DNA from: Micromonospora sp. RHAY321
GTDB lineage: Bacteria > Actinomycetota > Actinomycetes > Mycobacteriales > Micromonosporaceae
Length of the DNA: 64,000 bases
Assembly: GCF_023896955.1 (NCBI RefSeq)
Contig: NZ_JAMHIW010000003.1
Span: forward strand, 372,001 to 436,000
Reading direction: 5' to 3'
Positions 1 to 7,901 of this stretch are shown here, piece after piece. Numbering within the stretch: the first letter of the stretch is position 1; each line of letters starts with the position of its first letter. The translations under genes and the position numbers were made by a program. The notes below the pieces were generated by a model, which worked only from the letters and a program-made list of their open reading frames with translations, made no database searches and was not told the origin of the DNA.

Positions 1-1042
1 GGCCAGCGTCTACGGCACGGTGGCGGGCGCACTGGTGGCGCCGATCGGGCTGGCGGCGTTCTGGTTCGGGCCGCAGTGGCCGCTGCGGGTCGCGTCGGTG
101 ATCTTCCTGGTCGGCATGGTGATCTCGCTGCGCCTGCCACCGAAGGCCGACTCCGAGCCACCGGAGCGGGTCCCCCGGGCGCTGCGCGCGCTGGGCCGAC
201 GCCGCGGGGACCGCCCGCTGGGCCGGGGCCGCCCCGCGGGCCGGCTGGTGATCGCCACCCTGATCGGTGCCGCGACGCTGCGCGCGGTGTACGGGTTCCT
301 GCTGCTCTTCCTCGCTTTCGCGATCAAGAAGGGCGACCTGACGACCGTCGTGTTCGGCCGGGACCTGGGTGCCGAGTGGGCGCTGGGCCTGGTCGGCGGC
401 GCCCTGGCGGTCGGCAGCTTCCTGGCCACCGCCGTCGGCACCCGTCTGCGCATCCATCGGCCGGCCACCATCCAGTCCAGCAGCATGGTCATCGTGGCCG
501 GGGTGGCCGTGCTCGCCGTCATCCAGTTCTCGCTGCCGATGGTGGCCCTGCTCTGCCTGGTCAGCGCGCTGGCCAGCGGTGTGGCCAAGCTGGCCGTGGA
601 CGCCTCGATCCAGGAACGCATCCCGGAGCGGCTGCGGGCCAGTTCCTTCGCCCACTCCGAGACGGCGCTGATGCTCGCCTTCGTCGCCGGCGGCGGGCTG
701 GGGCTGGTCCCGTTCGACGGCCGCATGGGCATCGCGGTCGCCGCCGGGGCGGGCGTACTGGCGGCCACCCGGGGTGTGCTGGTCGCCGCCCGGCTGCGCG
801 GGGAGAAGCTGGCCGGCAGGCCGCTGGGTGACGACGAGTTGGCCGAAGACGAGGCGGCCGACGAGGCGGCCGACCCGACGCCCACCTCGCCGGCGCCCAG
901 CCAGGCCGGCTCACCGCACTACGACGACCCGGGGCTCGCCCCACCGGGCTACCACATCTACCGTCCCTCGTCCGCGGTCGGCGGGCCGGGTGGCGGCGCG
1001 GACGACGACACCCGCCGGGAGTCCCCCGGCTCCCTCTCGTGA
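1..1042 (+). CDS. MFS transporter, C-terminal part (5' end outside window)
   Basis: The reading frame is open from the left edge, so only the last 346 or so codons are present. The visible protein has repeated hydrophobic stretches typical of the second half of a major facilitator transporter. It ends in a hydrophilic Asp/Glu/Pro-rich cytoplasmic tail of about 70 residues. A loop between membrane segments carries a very Arg-rich stretch near position 170-240. The substrate cannot be read from the sequence. The stop codon overlaps the GTG start of mqnB by 4 bases (GTGA), so the two are probably translated together. Assignment to MFS rests on hydropathy and general resemblance. Confidence 0.75.
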   Translation, partial: ASVYGTVAGALVAPIGLAAFWFGPQWPLRVASVIFLVGMVISLRLPPKADSEPPERVPRALRALGRRRGDRPLGRGRPAGRLVIATLIGAATLRAVYGFLLLFLAFAIKKGDLTTVVFGRDLGAEWALGLVGGALAVGSFLATAVGTRLRIHRPATIQSSSMVIVAGVAVLAVIQFSLPMVALLCLVSALASGVAKLAVDASIQERIPERLRASSFAHSETALMLAFVAGGGLGLVPFDGRMGIAVAAGAGVLAATRGVLVAARLRGEKLAGRPLGDDELAEDEAADEAADPTPTSPAPSQAGSPHYDDPGLAPPGYHIYRPSSAVGGPGGGADDDTRRESPGSLS

Positions 1043-1689
1043 CCGGTCTGCTGGTGGTGACGGCGGTGCCCGCGGAGGCGGACGCGGTCCGGGCCGGGTT
1101 GACCGACGCCACCGTGACGGTGGCTCCGGTCGGGGTGGGCCCGGCCGTGGCCGGTGCCGCCACCGCACGGCTGCTGGCGCTGGCCGAGGCGGCCGGCCGC
1201 CCGTACCGCGCGGTGGTCAGCGCTGGCGTGGCCGGCGGCTTCGCCGGTCAGGCCGCCGTCGGCGACACCGTGGTCGGCACCGCCAGCATCGCCGCCGACC
1301 TGGGCGCCGAGTCACCGGACGGCTTCATCCCGATCGACGAGCTGGGCATGCCGCCCGCGCTGCTCGGCGGAGGCAGCGTCGTGCCGGCTGACCCACGGTT
1401 GGTGGCGACGCTGCGGGCCGCCCTACCGCGGGCCACGAGCGGCCCGGTGCTCACGGTCAGCACGGTCACCGGCACCGCCGCCAGCACCGAGGCGCTGCGC
1501 CGGCGGCATCCGGAGGCGGTCGCCGAAGCCATGGAGGGGTACGGGGTGGCGGTGGCCGCGGCGCAGGCCGGGGTGCCCTTCGCCGAGCTGCGCACCATCT
1601 CCAACCCCATCGGCCCCCGCGACCGGGACGCCTGGCGGCTGCGCGAGGCCCTGACCGCCCTGACCACGGCCGCCTCGGCGCTGCGCTGA
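1039..1689 (+). CDS. mqnB: Futalosine hydrolase
   Basis: A 216-residue protein of the nucleoside phosphorylase/MTAN fold that would hydrolyse futalosine to dehypoxanthine futalosine and hypoxanthine in the alternative menaquinone pathway. It shows the glycine-rich segment VVSAGVAGGFAG near residue 57, the MEGYGVA segment near 163 where this fold places its catalytic/ribose-binding Glu, and ISNPIGPRDRDAW near 187. The GTG start overlaps the MFS stop codon. The menaquinone gene mqnD lies 1.4 kb downstream, separated by one opposite-strand gene. From memory, Streptomyces keeps mqnB and mqnD side by side, which supports the call. Confidence 0.88.
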   Translation: MTGLLVVTAVPAEADAVRAGLTDATVTVAPVGVGPAVAGAATARLLALAEAAGRPYRAVVSAGVAGGFAGQAAVGDTVVGTASIAADLGAESPDGFIPIDELGMPPALLGGGSVVPADPRLVATLRAALPRATSGPVLTVSTVTGTAASTEALRRRHPEAVAEAMEGYGVAVAAAQAGVPFAELRTISNPIGPRDRDAWRLREALTALTTAASALR

Positions 1690-1721
1690 CACCAGTCGCC
1701 GCCTCGACGCGGCGCTGGTGT
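1689..1721. terminator. Bulged hairpin between convergent genes
   Basis: The arms ACACCAG/CTGGTGT and CGCCGC/GCGGCG are separated by a one-base bulge and close on a five-base loop. The hairpin overlaps the last base of the mqnB stop codon and lies 15 bases from the stop of the convergent HTH-GNAT gene, so it could end both transcripts. There is no U-tract, as is common for actinobacterial terminators. Confidence 0.6.
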
Positions 1722-1736
1722 CGACCCGGCGGGCAC

Positions 1737-2639
1737 TCAGCCGTACCGCCGCCGGCCCGAACTCAGCCGTAGCGCCGCCGGCCGGCGTGCCTCGATCTCG
1801 AACCCGCAGGCGAGCAGCAACTCGATGCCGAAGTTCTCGGCGAGCGCAGCCGCCTCGTCGATCCCCGCCTGGCGCATCTCGGTGACGAGTGCCGTCACGA
1901 GCCGACGCCCGAGCCCCAACCGCCGGTACCGTGCGGCGACGAGCACTCCGTCGAGGACCATCTCCCGCTCCGGCTCGCCCGGGTACCACTCCCCGTGATC
2001 GAGGTGCGGGCTGCGCTCGTGGGCCCGCAGTTCACCGACCAGCTCGCCGTCGGGCAACTCGGCGACGAACCGCCAGCACGTACCCGGCAGATCGCCGCCG
2101 GTGACCCGCCGTACCCGGGCCGTCCGGCGCACCTCGGCACCCCAGCGTCGGTTGTCCCGGTACCGCCGGTTCAGCTCGTACGCGGCCGGCGGCAACGGGA
2201 GCGGATACCGTTCGGGTGGCAGCCGGTACCACTCCGCCCACCAGGCGCCCGGCCAGTCCCGCGGCTCGTGGACCGGCCAGACGTCCAGGTGAGCCGGGTA
2301 CCGTCGTCCTGCCTCGTCCCGCATGTCGTCGTGCGGAACCGGCGCCGCGGCCGCGGTCGGCGGTGACACACCGATGGTCACCTCCCCACCCGCTGCCCGG
2401 ACCAGCCGCTCCACCGTTCGGAACCTGGGATCGACCGCCCGCCCCGACTCGATCCGGGCGATTGTCGCCTGCGGTACCTCGGATCTCTCGGCCAGTTGCC
2501 GCTGACTCAGGTCGGCCCGGCGGCGGAGTGCCCGAAGCACCCTGCCGAGATCGGCCCCGCCACTCTCGTCGGTGAGGTCGGTGACGCCGTCCGTCTCCGG
2601 CGCAGCGGTCTGCTCCGTGCCGTAGGTCGCTTCGGTCAC
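1737..2639 (-). CDS. HTH (XRE) - GNAT acetyltransferase fusion protein
   Basis: A 300-residue protein. After an acidic leader of about 28 residues there is an XRE-type helix-turn-helix (SQRQLAERSEVPQATIARIE, about residues 45-64). A GNAT domain follows at about 130-300, with the acetyl-CoA loop RYRRLGLGRRLVTALV near 233. It probably combines DNA binding with N-acetyl transfer to an unknown substrate. The GTG start is the first in the frame. It sits between mqnB and mqnD on the opposite strand, which looks like an insertion into the menaquinone pair. Two DnaA-type boxes lie about 50-70 bases upstream of the start. Domain calls are good; the substrate is unknown. Confidence 0.75.
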   Translation of the reverse strand: MTEATYGTEQTAAPETDGVTDLTDESGGADLGRVLRALRRRADLSQRQLAERSEVPQATIARIESGRAVDPRFRTVERLVRAAGGEVTIGVSPPTAAAAPVPHDDMRDEAGRRYPAHLDVWPVHEPRDWPGAWWAEWYRLPPERYPLPLPPAAYELNRRYRDNRRWGAEVRRTARVRRVTGGDLPGTCWRFVAELPDGELVGELRAHERSPHLDHGEWYPGEPEREMVLDGVLVAARYRRLGLGRRLVTALVTEMRQAGIDEAAALAENFGIELLLACGFEIEARRPAALRLSSGRRRYG

Positions 2640-2689
2640 AGGCCGATGCTCCAGCCCCGCCGTCGAGCTATCAACACCCTCGCTGGAGC

Positions 2690-2710
2690 TGTGGATAACC
2701 CTGTGGACAA
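2690..2710 (-). promoter_or_regulatory. Pair of DnaA-type boxes
   Basis: Read on the minus strand, TTGTCCACA (2702-2710) and TTATCCACA (2690-2698) occur in the same orientation, 12 bases apart. TTATCCACA matches the E. coli consensus exactly and TTGTCCACA is the form preferred in Streptomyces. They lie upstream of the HTH-GNAT gene, so DnaA could act as regulator or be titrated here. No dnaA, dnaN or AT-rich region is nearby, so this is not the replication origin. Confidence 0.45.
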
Positions 2711-2742
2711 TCCCGGGCCGGTGGACGACCCGCTCCGCACAG

Positions 2743-2855
2743 TCCCTTTGGAGCTGAATCGTTTACGACATCACCCGGAATATGACGATCAGCCGGAACA
2801 TTGACGCGCCACGGTTCCGCTCGCTGAATCGTTTGCGACATCAGCTCCAAAGGGA
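2743..2855. repeat. Short palindromic element with internal direct repeats, possible IS21-type end remnant
   Basis: A perfect 15-bp inverted repeat (TCCCTTTGGAGCTGA at 2743-2757, complement at 2841-2855) bounds 113 bp. Inside is a 21-bp direct repeat (2753-2773 and 2823-2843, core GCTGAATCGTTT then RCGACATCA) with one mismatch, 70 bp apart. Multiple short repeats near an end with a CA-3' terminus recall IS21-family elements, but no transposase is present. The rest of the 480-bp gap between the HTH-GNAT gene and mqnD holds the DnaA boxes and a short tandem GTGGGCGTTC repeat near 3010, and nothing else I can identify. Confidence 0.6.
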
Positions 2856-3118
2856 GTCCGGGGTGGTCGCGCAACGCCGATGGAGGGGCACCCGGCAGCG
2901 CCCGCTGGGAGCGGCGTCTGCTGGACCGTGATGCCGGGTCGCGATGGCGACCGCTCCAGCAATCGCGCCGGCCCGGTCGGCTTACGGCGGGACGAAGGCC
3001 GCGCGGGTGGTCGTGGGCGTTCGTGGGCGTTCGTTGGGTTTCCCGCCTCGCTTCGGGTCCGGGTCACAGTCGGTGGGTGAGCGCGAGTGCCGGGCGGGGG
3101 CGGGGCTACCGTGGGGAC

Positions 3119-3967
3119 GTGGCGCTCTCCCTGGCGATCTCGCCCTGCCCCAACGACACGTTCGTCTTCCACGCCCTGGTGCACGGTCGCGTGCCCGGCG
3201 CGCCCCCGGTCGAGGTGACGTACGCCGACGTGGACGTCACCAACACGGCCGCCGAGCGAGGTGCGTTCGACCTGGTGAAGGTGAGCTTCGCGGCGCTGCC
3301 CTGGCTGCTCGACGACTACCACCTGCTGCCGTGCGGCGGCGCGCTCGGGCGCGGGTGCGGGCCCCTGGTGCTGACCAGGGGCGACCGCACCGGCGGGCCG
3401 GACCGCACCGACCTGACCGGCGCAACGGTGGCGGTGCCGGGCGACCGCACGACCGCCTACCTGCTGTTCCGGCTCTGGTCGGCGGGACGGCCGCCCGCCC
3501 GGATCGAGGTGGTCCCGTTCCACGAGATCATGCCCGGCGTCGCAGCCGGCCGTTACGACGCTGGGCTGGTCATCCATGAGGCCCGGTTCACCTACCACCG
3601 GCACGGCCTGACCGCGCTGGTCGACCTCGGCGAGTGGTGGGAGGCCGACACCGGCCTACCCATCCCCCTCGGTGCGATCCTGGCCCGGAAAGGCGCGGTG
3701 GACCCGGAGGCAGCGGCCGGCTGGGTCCGCGAGTCGGTCCGGCAGGCCTGGGCGGACCCGGCCGCCAGCCGGGAGTACGTGCTCGCGCACGCCCAGGAGA
3801 TGGAACTGGACGTCGTCGACCGGCACATCGGTCTCTACGTCAACGAGTTCACCGCCGACCTGGGCGAGGCCGGGTTCGCAGCCGTCACTGCCCTGCTCGA
3901 CCGGGCCGCCGACGCCGGGCTGGTGCCTCAGACCTCCAGCTCGCGCGCCACCGCGTGGACCAGCTGA
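3119..3967 (+). CDS. mqnD: 1,4-dihydroxy-6-naphthoate synthase
   Basis: A 282-residue periplasmic-binding-protein-fold enzyme converting cyclic dehypoxanthine futalosine to 1,4-dihydroxy-6-naphthoate in the futalosine menaquinone pathway. The N-terminus carries the family signature SPCPNDTFVFHALVHG, and ISPCPND is diagnostic. The GTG at 3119 puts this motif at residues 6-21. A longer frame to 3023 would add about 32 residues with no resemblance to the family. The 3' end overlaps the convergent cold-shock gene by 40 bases. It pairs functionally with mqnB; mqnA, mqnC and mqnE are not in the window. Confidence 0.88.
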   Translation: MALSLAISPCPNDTFVFHALVHGRVPGAPPVEVTYADVDVTNTAAERGAFDLVKVSFAALPWLLDDYHLLPCGGALGRGCGPLVLTRGDRTGGPDRTDLTGATVAVPGDRTTAYLLFRLWSAGRPPARIEVVPFHEIMPGVAAGRYDAGLVIHEARFTYHRHGLTALVDLGEWWEADTGLPIPLGAILARKGAVDPEAAAGWVRESVRQAWADPAASREYVLAHAQEMELDVVDRHIGLYVNEFTADLGEAGFAAVTALLDRAADAGLVPQTSSSRATAWTS

Positions 3968-4314
3968 GCGATCTTCTGCGCGGCCTTCTTGTCCGGGTAC
4001 CGGCCACGGCGCAGATCCGGCTGGACCTTCGCCTCCAACACCTTGATCATGTCTTCGACGAGGCCGTGCAGCTCCTCGGCCGGCCGCCGGCGCAGCTCCG
4101 CCATCGACGGCGGCGCGTCCAACAGCTTGACGCCCATGGCCTGCGCGCCCCGGCGGCTGTCCACCACGCTGAAGTCGACCCGCTGGCCACCCTTGAGTTC
4201 GGTGACACCCGCCGGCAACGCGCCCTTGGGCAGGAACACGTCGCCGCCCTCGTCACTGGTGACGAAGCCGTATCCCTTGGCCGTGTCGTACCACTTCACT
4301 CGACCCGTAGGCAC
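3928..4314 (-). CDS. Cold-shock domain protein with C-terminal extension
   Basis: 128 residues. The first 65 or so form a cold-shock (S1-like OB) domain that binds single-stranded RNA or DNA. RNP1 is visible as KGYGFV and the RNP2-like segment is DVFLPK, where CspA has VFVH. The last 60 residues are charged and helical, a feature of the long actinobacterial cold-shock proteins rather than the 67-residue CspA type. The gene is convergent with mqnD and shares 40 coding bases with it. From memory, Streptomyces has a similar long cold-shock gene next to mqnD. A separate HAD gene lies just behind its start. Confidence 0.85.
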   Translation of the reverse strand: MPTGRVKWYDTAKGYGFVTSDEGGDVFLPKGALPAGVTELKGGQRVDFSVVDSRRGAQAMGVKLLDAPPSMAELRRRPAEELHGLVEDMIKVLEAKVQPDLRRGRYPDKKAAQKIAQLVHAVARELEV

Positions 4315-4342
4315 CTGAGATCCCCTGCTTCACTTGAGCCGT

Positions 4343-4966
4343 CTACTGCTCCAAGGCTAGCTGGATCATGCCGTCGAGCGCCGCTGGGAATCCGGTGAGA
4401 TCGTCCAGCACCACGTCCGCCCCGGCCGCGAGTAGCTCGTCCGCGGAGCAAGGGCCGGTCGCGACGCCGATCCCGGGCACCCCGGCCACCCCCGCCGCCA
4501 CCATGTCCGCCACGTGGTCCCCCACGTAGTGGGTGGCCCCGTGCTCCCGCAGGGCCGTCGCCTTCTCCTCGGCGAACAGGTCGCCGGCCAACTCGTCGAC
4601 GACCAGGCCGAGGTGGTCCAGGTGCAGGCGGGCCAGTCGCCCGATCTTGGAAGTGACGACCAACACCCGGCCACCCCGGGCGCGGATGGCCTCGATCGCC
4701 TCCCGGGCGCCGGGCAGCGGAATGGTGGGGGTGATCGCGTACGCCGGGTACAGCTCGCGGTAGACCTGCACGGCGGACTCGACCTCCTCCGGCGGGAACC
4801 AGTGCGCGATCTCGGTGCGCAGCGGCGGGCCGAGCCGGGACACCGCCAGGTCCGCGTCCACCGGCACCCCGGTCCTCGCCGTCAGCGCCCGGTAGGCCGC
4901 CGCGATGCCGGGGCGGGAGTCGACCAGGGTCATGTCGAGATCGAATCCGACGGTCAGTGCGGGCAT
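4343..4966 (-). CDS. HAD-family hydrolase (phosphoglycolate phosphatase-like)
   Basis: 207 residues from the ATG at 4966, which places the HAD motif I nucleophile (FDLDMTLVDSR) at residues 8-18. A longer frame reaching 5062 would add 32 Arg/Ser-rich residues unlike the family and would overlap the divergent gene. Motif II is VVTSKIG (Ser/Thr then Lys), and the motif III/IV acidic residues are in YVGDHVADM. The alpha-helical cap follows motif I, as in phosphoglycolate and pyrophosphate phosphatases. Substrate unknown. It is transcribed away from the XPB-partner gene, 83 bases off. Confidence 0.8.
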   Translation of the reverse strand: MPALTVGFDLDMTLVDSRPGIAAAYRALTARTGVPVDADLAVSRLGPPLRTEIAHWFPPEEVESAVQVYRELYPAYAITPTIPLPGAREAIEAIRARGGRVLVVTSKIGRLARLHLDHLGLVVDELAGDLFAEEKATALREHGATHYVGDHVADMVAAGVAGVPGIGVATGPCSADELLAAGADVVLDDLTGFPAALDGMIQLALEQ

Positions 4967-5049
4967 GTCGAGAAACGTACCCGGGGACTCCGGCCGGGCG
5001 GACGTCCGAGGGGCGCGACGGGCCGATGCCGGGCTAGCGTGGGAAGACG

Positions 5050-7536
5050 ATGACCACCTCACTCGCCGACCACCTGCGGTCGCTGCCCGACGAGTCGCTG
5101 GCCGCCCTCCTCCAGTTGCGGCCCGACCTCGTCGTGCCCGTGCCGGCCGACATCTCCGCCCTGGCCATCCGCGCCCAGTCCCGGGTCTCGGTGGCCCGCG
5201 CGCTGGACGGGCTGGACCAGTTCACCCTCCAGATCCTCGACGCCGCCCGACTCACCAGGGACCCGGACGAGGGCACCACGGCCACCGAGGCTGTGCTCGC
5301 CATGGCGACCGCCGGGCCCCGCCCACCGGCGCCGACGGCCATCCGGGCCGCCGTCGGCCGGCTGCGCGCGCTCTTCCTGCTGTACGGCCCGGAGCACGCG
5401 CTCCAGGTCGTGCCCGCCGTCGACGAGGTCTCCCCGTACCCCGCCGGGCTCGGTCACCCCGCCGCGGAGCTGGACCCGCGCACGGCCGCGCTCTGCGCGG
5501 ACCCGGCGAAACTGCGTCGGACGCTGCTCGCCGCACCCCCCTCGGCCCGGGCGATCCTGGACCGGTTGGCGGCCGGGCCGCCAGTGGGCAGCGTGCCCCC
5601 GGGCGCGTTGCAGGCCCCGCCGGTCGGCGCGGAGGACCCCGTTCTCTCGGACCCGACCAACGGCGGTGCACCCGCCGGATCCCCGGTGCGCTGGCTGGTC
5701 GACAACCGGCTGCTCGTCCCCGTGTCGAACGGCTCGTCGACGGCCAGCGGCACGGTGGAGCTGCCCCGCGAGGTCGGCCTGCTGCTGCGCCGCGACAGCG
5801 GCCCGCTCGGGCCGCTGCGCACCAGCCCGCCGCCGGTGGCCGCCGCACCTCGCGAGGCGAAGGCGGTCGACTCCGCCGGAGCCGGGCAGACCATGGAGGT
5901 GGTGCGGCAGACCGAAGGGCTGTTGGAGCAGCTCGCCGCCGAGCCCGCACCGGTGCTGCGCTCGGGCGGCATTGGCGTCCGCGACCTGCGCCGGCTGGCC
6001 CGCACGGCCGGGTTGGACGAGCCGAACACGGCGCTGCTGCTGGAGGTCGCGTACGCGGCGGGGCTCGCCGGCGAGCTGGAGATGCCCGGCGCGACCACCA
6101 CCCGGTACGGGGCGGACCAACAGGTGTTGCCGACCGGCGGGTACGAGGTGTGGCGTGCCGCCTCCCTGGCCCAGCGCTGGGAGCAGCTGGCCCGCGCATG
6201 GCTGACGATGAGCCGGCAGGTGGGGCTGGTCGGCCGTCGTGACGACCGGGACCGGCCGATCACCGCGCTCTCGGCCGAGGCCGAACGGGCCGGCGCGCCG
6301 GCCACCCGGCGGGCGGTGCTCGGCGTACTCGCCGATCTGGAGCCGGCGACCGCGCCCACCCCCGAGGAGGTGCAGGACCTGCTGGACTGGCGGGCGCCGC
6401 GACGCAGCCGGGGTCGGGAGGCCGCCCACCGGGAGGTGCTGGCCGAGGCGGCGCAGCTCGGCGTCACCGGTCTGGGGGCGCTCACCTCGTACGGGCGGCT
6501 GCTGCTGGCCGACCTGACCTCTGCCGACGAGCGAGGCGGCGACGACCCGCTGGGGTTGCACGCGGACGTCGAGAGCGGCGATCCGTCGGGCGCGGCTCGG
6601 GCGCTGGACGCGCTGCTACCCGCCCCGGTCGACCACTTCCTGGTGCAGGCAGACCTGACCGTGGTGGTGCCCGGGCCGCCCGAGCCGGCGCTCGCCGTCG
6701 AGTTGGAGGCGATGACCGAACCGGAGTCGGCCGGCGGGGCCAGCGTGCACCGGGTGACCACGGCGAGCGTGCGGCGGGCGTTGGACGCCGGCTACTCGGC
6801 CGACGACCTGCACGAGCTGTTCCGGCGACGGTCCCGTACACCGGTGCCGCAGGGCCTGAGCTACCTGATCGACGACGTGGCCCGCAAGCACGGCGGGCTG
6901 CGGGTCGGCTCGGCCGGGGCGTACCTGCGCAGCGACGACGAGGCGCTGCTCACGGAGGTGCTGGCCGACCGGCGGTTGGAGTCGCTGACGCTGCGCCGGC
7001 TCGCGCCGACGGTGCTGAGCACCCCGTACCAGGTGGGTCGACTGCTGGGCGCTCTGCGCGACGCCGGGTACGCCCCGGTGCCCGAGGACTCCAGCGGCAG
7101 CACGGTGCTGTCCCGGCCACGGGTCCGGCGAGCACCGGCCCGGGTGCCGATGACCACCCGGACGCTGGACCCGCTGGCCGTTCAGAAGCTGCCCATGCCG
7201 AAGCTGCTGGGTGTGGTGGAACAGATCCGTCGGGGTGAGGCGGCAGCGCGGGCGGCCCGACGGGCACCGGCGGTGGTGCGCGGCGGCGCGGCGGGGCTGG
7301 GCGGCGGCCCGGTGCCGGCGCACACCCACAGCGAGGCGCTGGCCGTGCTCCAGCAGGCGGTCCGCGACCGGGCGCTGGTCTGGGTGGGCTATGTCGACGC
7401 GCACGGGGCGACCGCGTCGCGGCTGGTCAAGCCGGTCTCGATCGGCGCCGGCTACCTGCGGGCCGAGGACGAGCGAACCGAGATGCTGCACACCTTCGCT
7501 CTGCACCGGATCACCGCTGCGGTGCTGGCGGACTGA
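5050..7536 (+). CDS. XPB-associated protein with Helicase_C_3-type region and WYL-like C-terminus
   Basis: 828 residues. It resembles the actinobacterial helicase-associated proteins encoded next to XPB (the Rv0862c-type partner of ercc3 in Mycobacterium). It has no Walker A or DEAD box, so it is not itself a helicase. The region around residues 500-690 matches the helicase-associated domain of this family. The last 70 residues (VWVGYVDAHG ... GYLRAEDERTEML ... FALHRI) have the pattern of a WYL domain, a ligand or nucleic-acid sensing module. Ala/Pro-rich low-complexity stretches occur near residues 180-300. ATG start at 5050. It probably acts with XPB (8978) in DNA repair or damage response; that is inference from genome context. 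Confidence 0.72.
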   Translation: MTTSLADHLRSLPDESLAALLQLRPDLVVPVPADISALAIRAQSRVSVARALDGLDQFTLQILDAARLTRDPDEGTTATEAVLAMATAGPRPPAPTAIRAAVGRLRALFLLYGPEHALQVVPAVDEVSPYPAGLGHPAAELDPRTAALCADPAKLRRTLLAAPPSARAILDRLAAGPPVGSVPPGALQAPPVGAEDPVLSDPTNGGAPAGSPVRWLVDNRLLVPVSNGSSTASGTVELPREVGLLLRRDSGPLGPLRTSPPPVAAAPREAKAVDSAGAGQTMEVVRQTEGLLEQLAAEPAPVLRSGGIGVRDLRRLARTAGLDEPNTALLLEVAYAAGLAGELEMPGATTTRYGADQQVLPTGGYEVWRAASLAQRWEQLARAWLTMSRQVGLVGRRDDRDRPITALSAEAERAGAPATRRAVLGVLADLEPATAPTPEEVQDLLDWRAPRRSRGREAAHREVLAEAAQLGVTGLGALTSYGRLLLADLTSADERGGDDPLGLHADVESGDPSGAARALDALLPAPVDHFLVQADLTVVVPGPPEPALAVELEAMTEPESAGGASVHRVTTASVRRALDAGYSADDLHELFRRRSRTPVPQGLSYLIDDVARKHGGLRVGSAGAYLRSDDEALLTEVLADRRLESLTLRRLAPTVLSTPYQVGRLLGALRDAGYAPVPEDSSGSTVLSRPRVRRAPARVPMTTRTLDPLAVQKLPMPKLLGVVEQIRRGEAAARAARRAPAVVRGGAAGLGGGPVPAHTHSEALAVLQQAVRDRALVWVGYVDAHGATASRLVKPVSIGAGYLRAEDERTEMLHTFALHRITAAVLAD

Positions 7537-7569
7537 CCGTGGGCGTCGCCGGCAGCCGCGGCGGGCCGG

Positions 7570-7806
7570 TCAGCGGCGACTGCGGCGTACGGTGCCGACG
7601 ACCGAGATGATCAGCAGCAGTGCGAAGCCGGCGCCGGCGGACTCCCCCACCGAGTCGACGAAACCCTGCCGCAGCACGAGCCAACCGAAGAGGAACCACC
7701 CGACGAGGAGTGCCGCCGCGACGGCGTACGCGACAACGGTCGCGCGGGAAACCTCGTCGGGTGATGCCTGCTCGTGCGCTTCGATCACGTCCCGGTCGAC
7801 CGTCAT
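7570..7806 (-). CDS. Small two-helix membrane protein
   Basis: 78 residues. A short polar N-terminus precedes two predicted membrane helices (about residues 24-46 and 55-72), and the protein ends in VRRSRR, consistent with a positive-inside C-terminus. The ATG at 7806 is preceded by GGGGAGG with a 6-base gap, a strong ribosome binding site that fixes the start. It lies downstream of the L,D-transpeptidase gene on the same strand, 95 bases away, so co-transcription is possible. I do not recognise a family; the function is unknown. Confidence 0.65.
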   Translation of the reverse strand: MTVDRDVIEAHEQASPDEVSRATVVAYAVAAALLVGWFLFGWLVLRQGFVDSVGESAGAGFALLLIISVVGTVRRSRR

Positions 7807-7901
7807 ACCCAGCCTCCCCGCCCGGTCCGGTCCTGGACTCCCAGGGTGACACTCGCAGGACCGGTCGGACAGGGGGTTATCCCCGCGTTTCGCGGCGTGG
7901 C

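Noticed and set aside
2690..2710. Replication origin
   Set aside because: Only two boxes, no AT-rich unwinding region, and no dnaA/dnaN genes nearby.
5059..6561. A 500-codon minus-strand frame within the XPB-partner gene
   Set aside because: Mirror frame of a real gene; its composition is typical of antisense translation.
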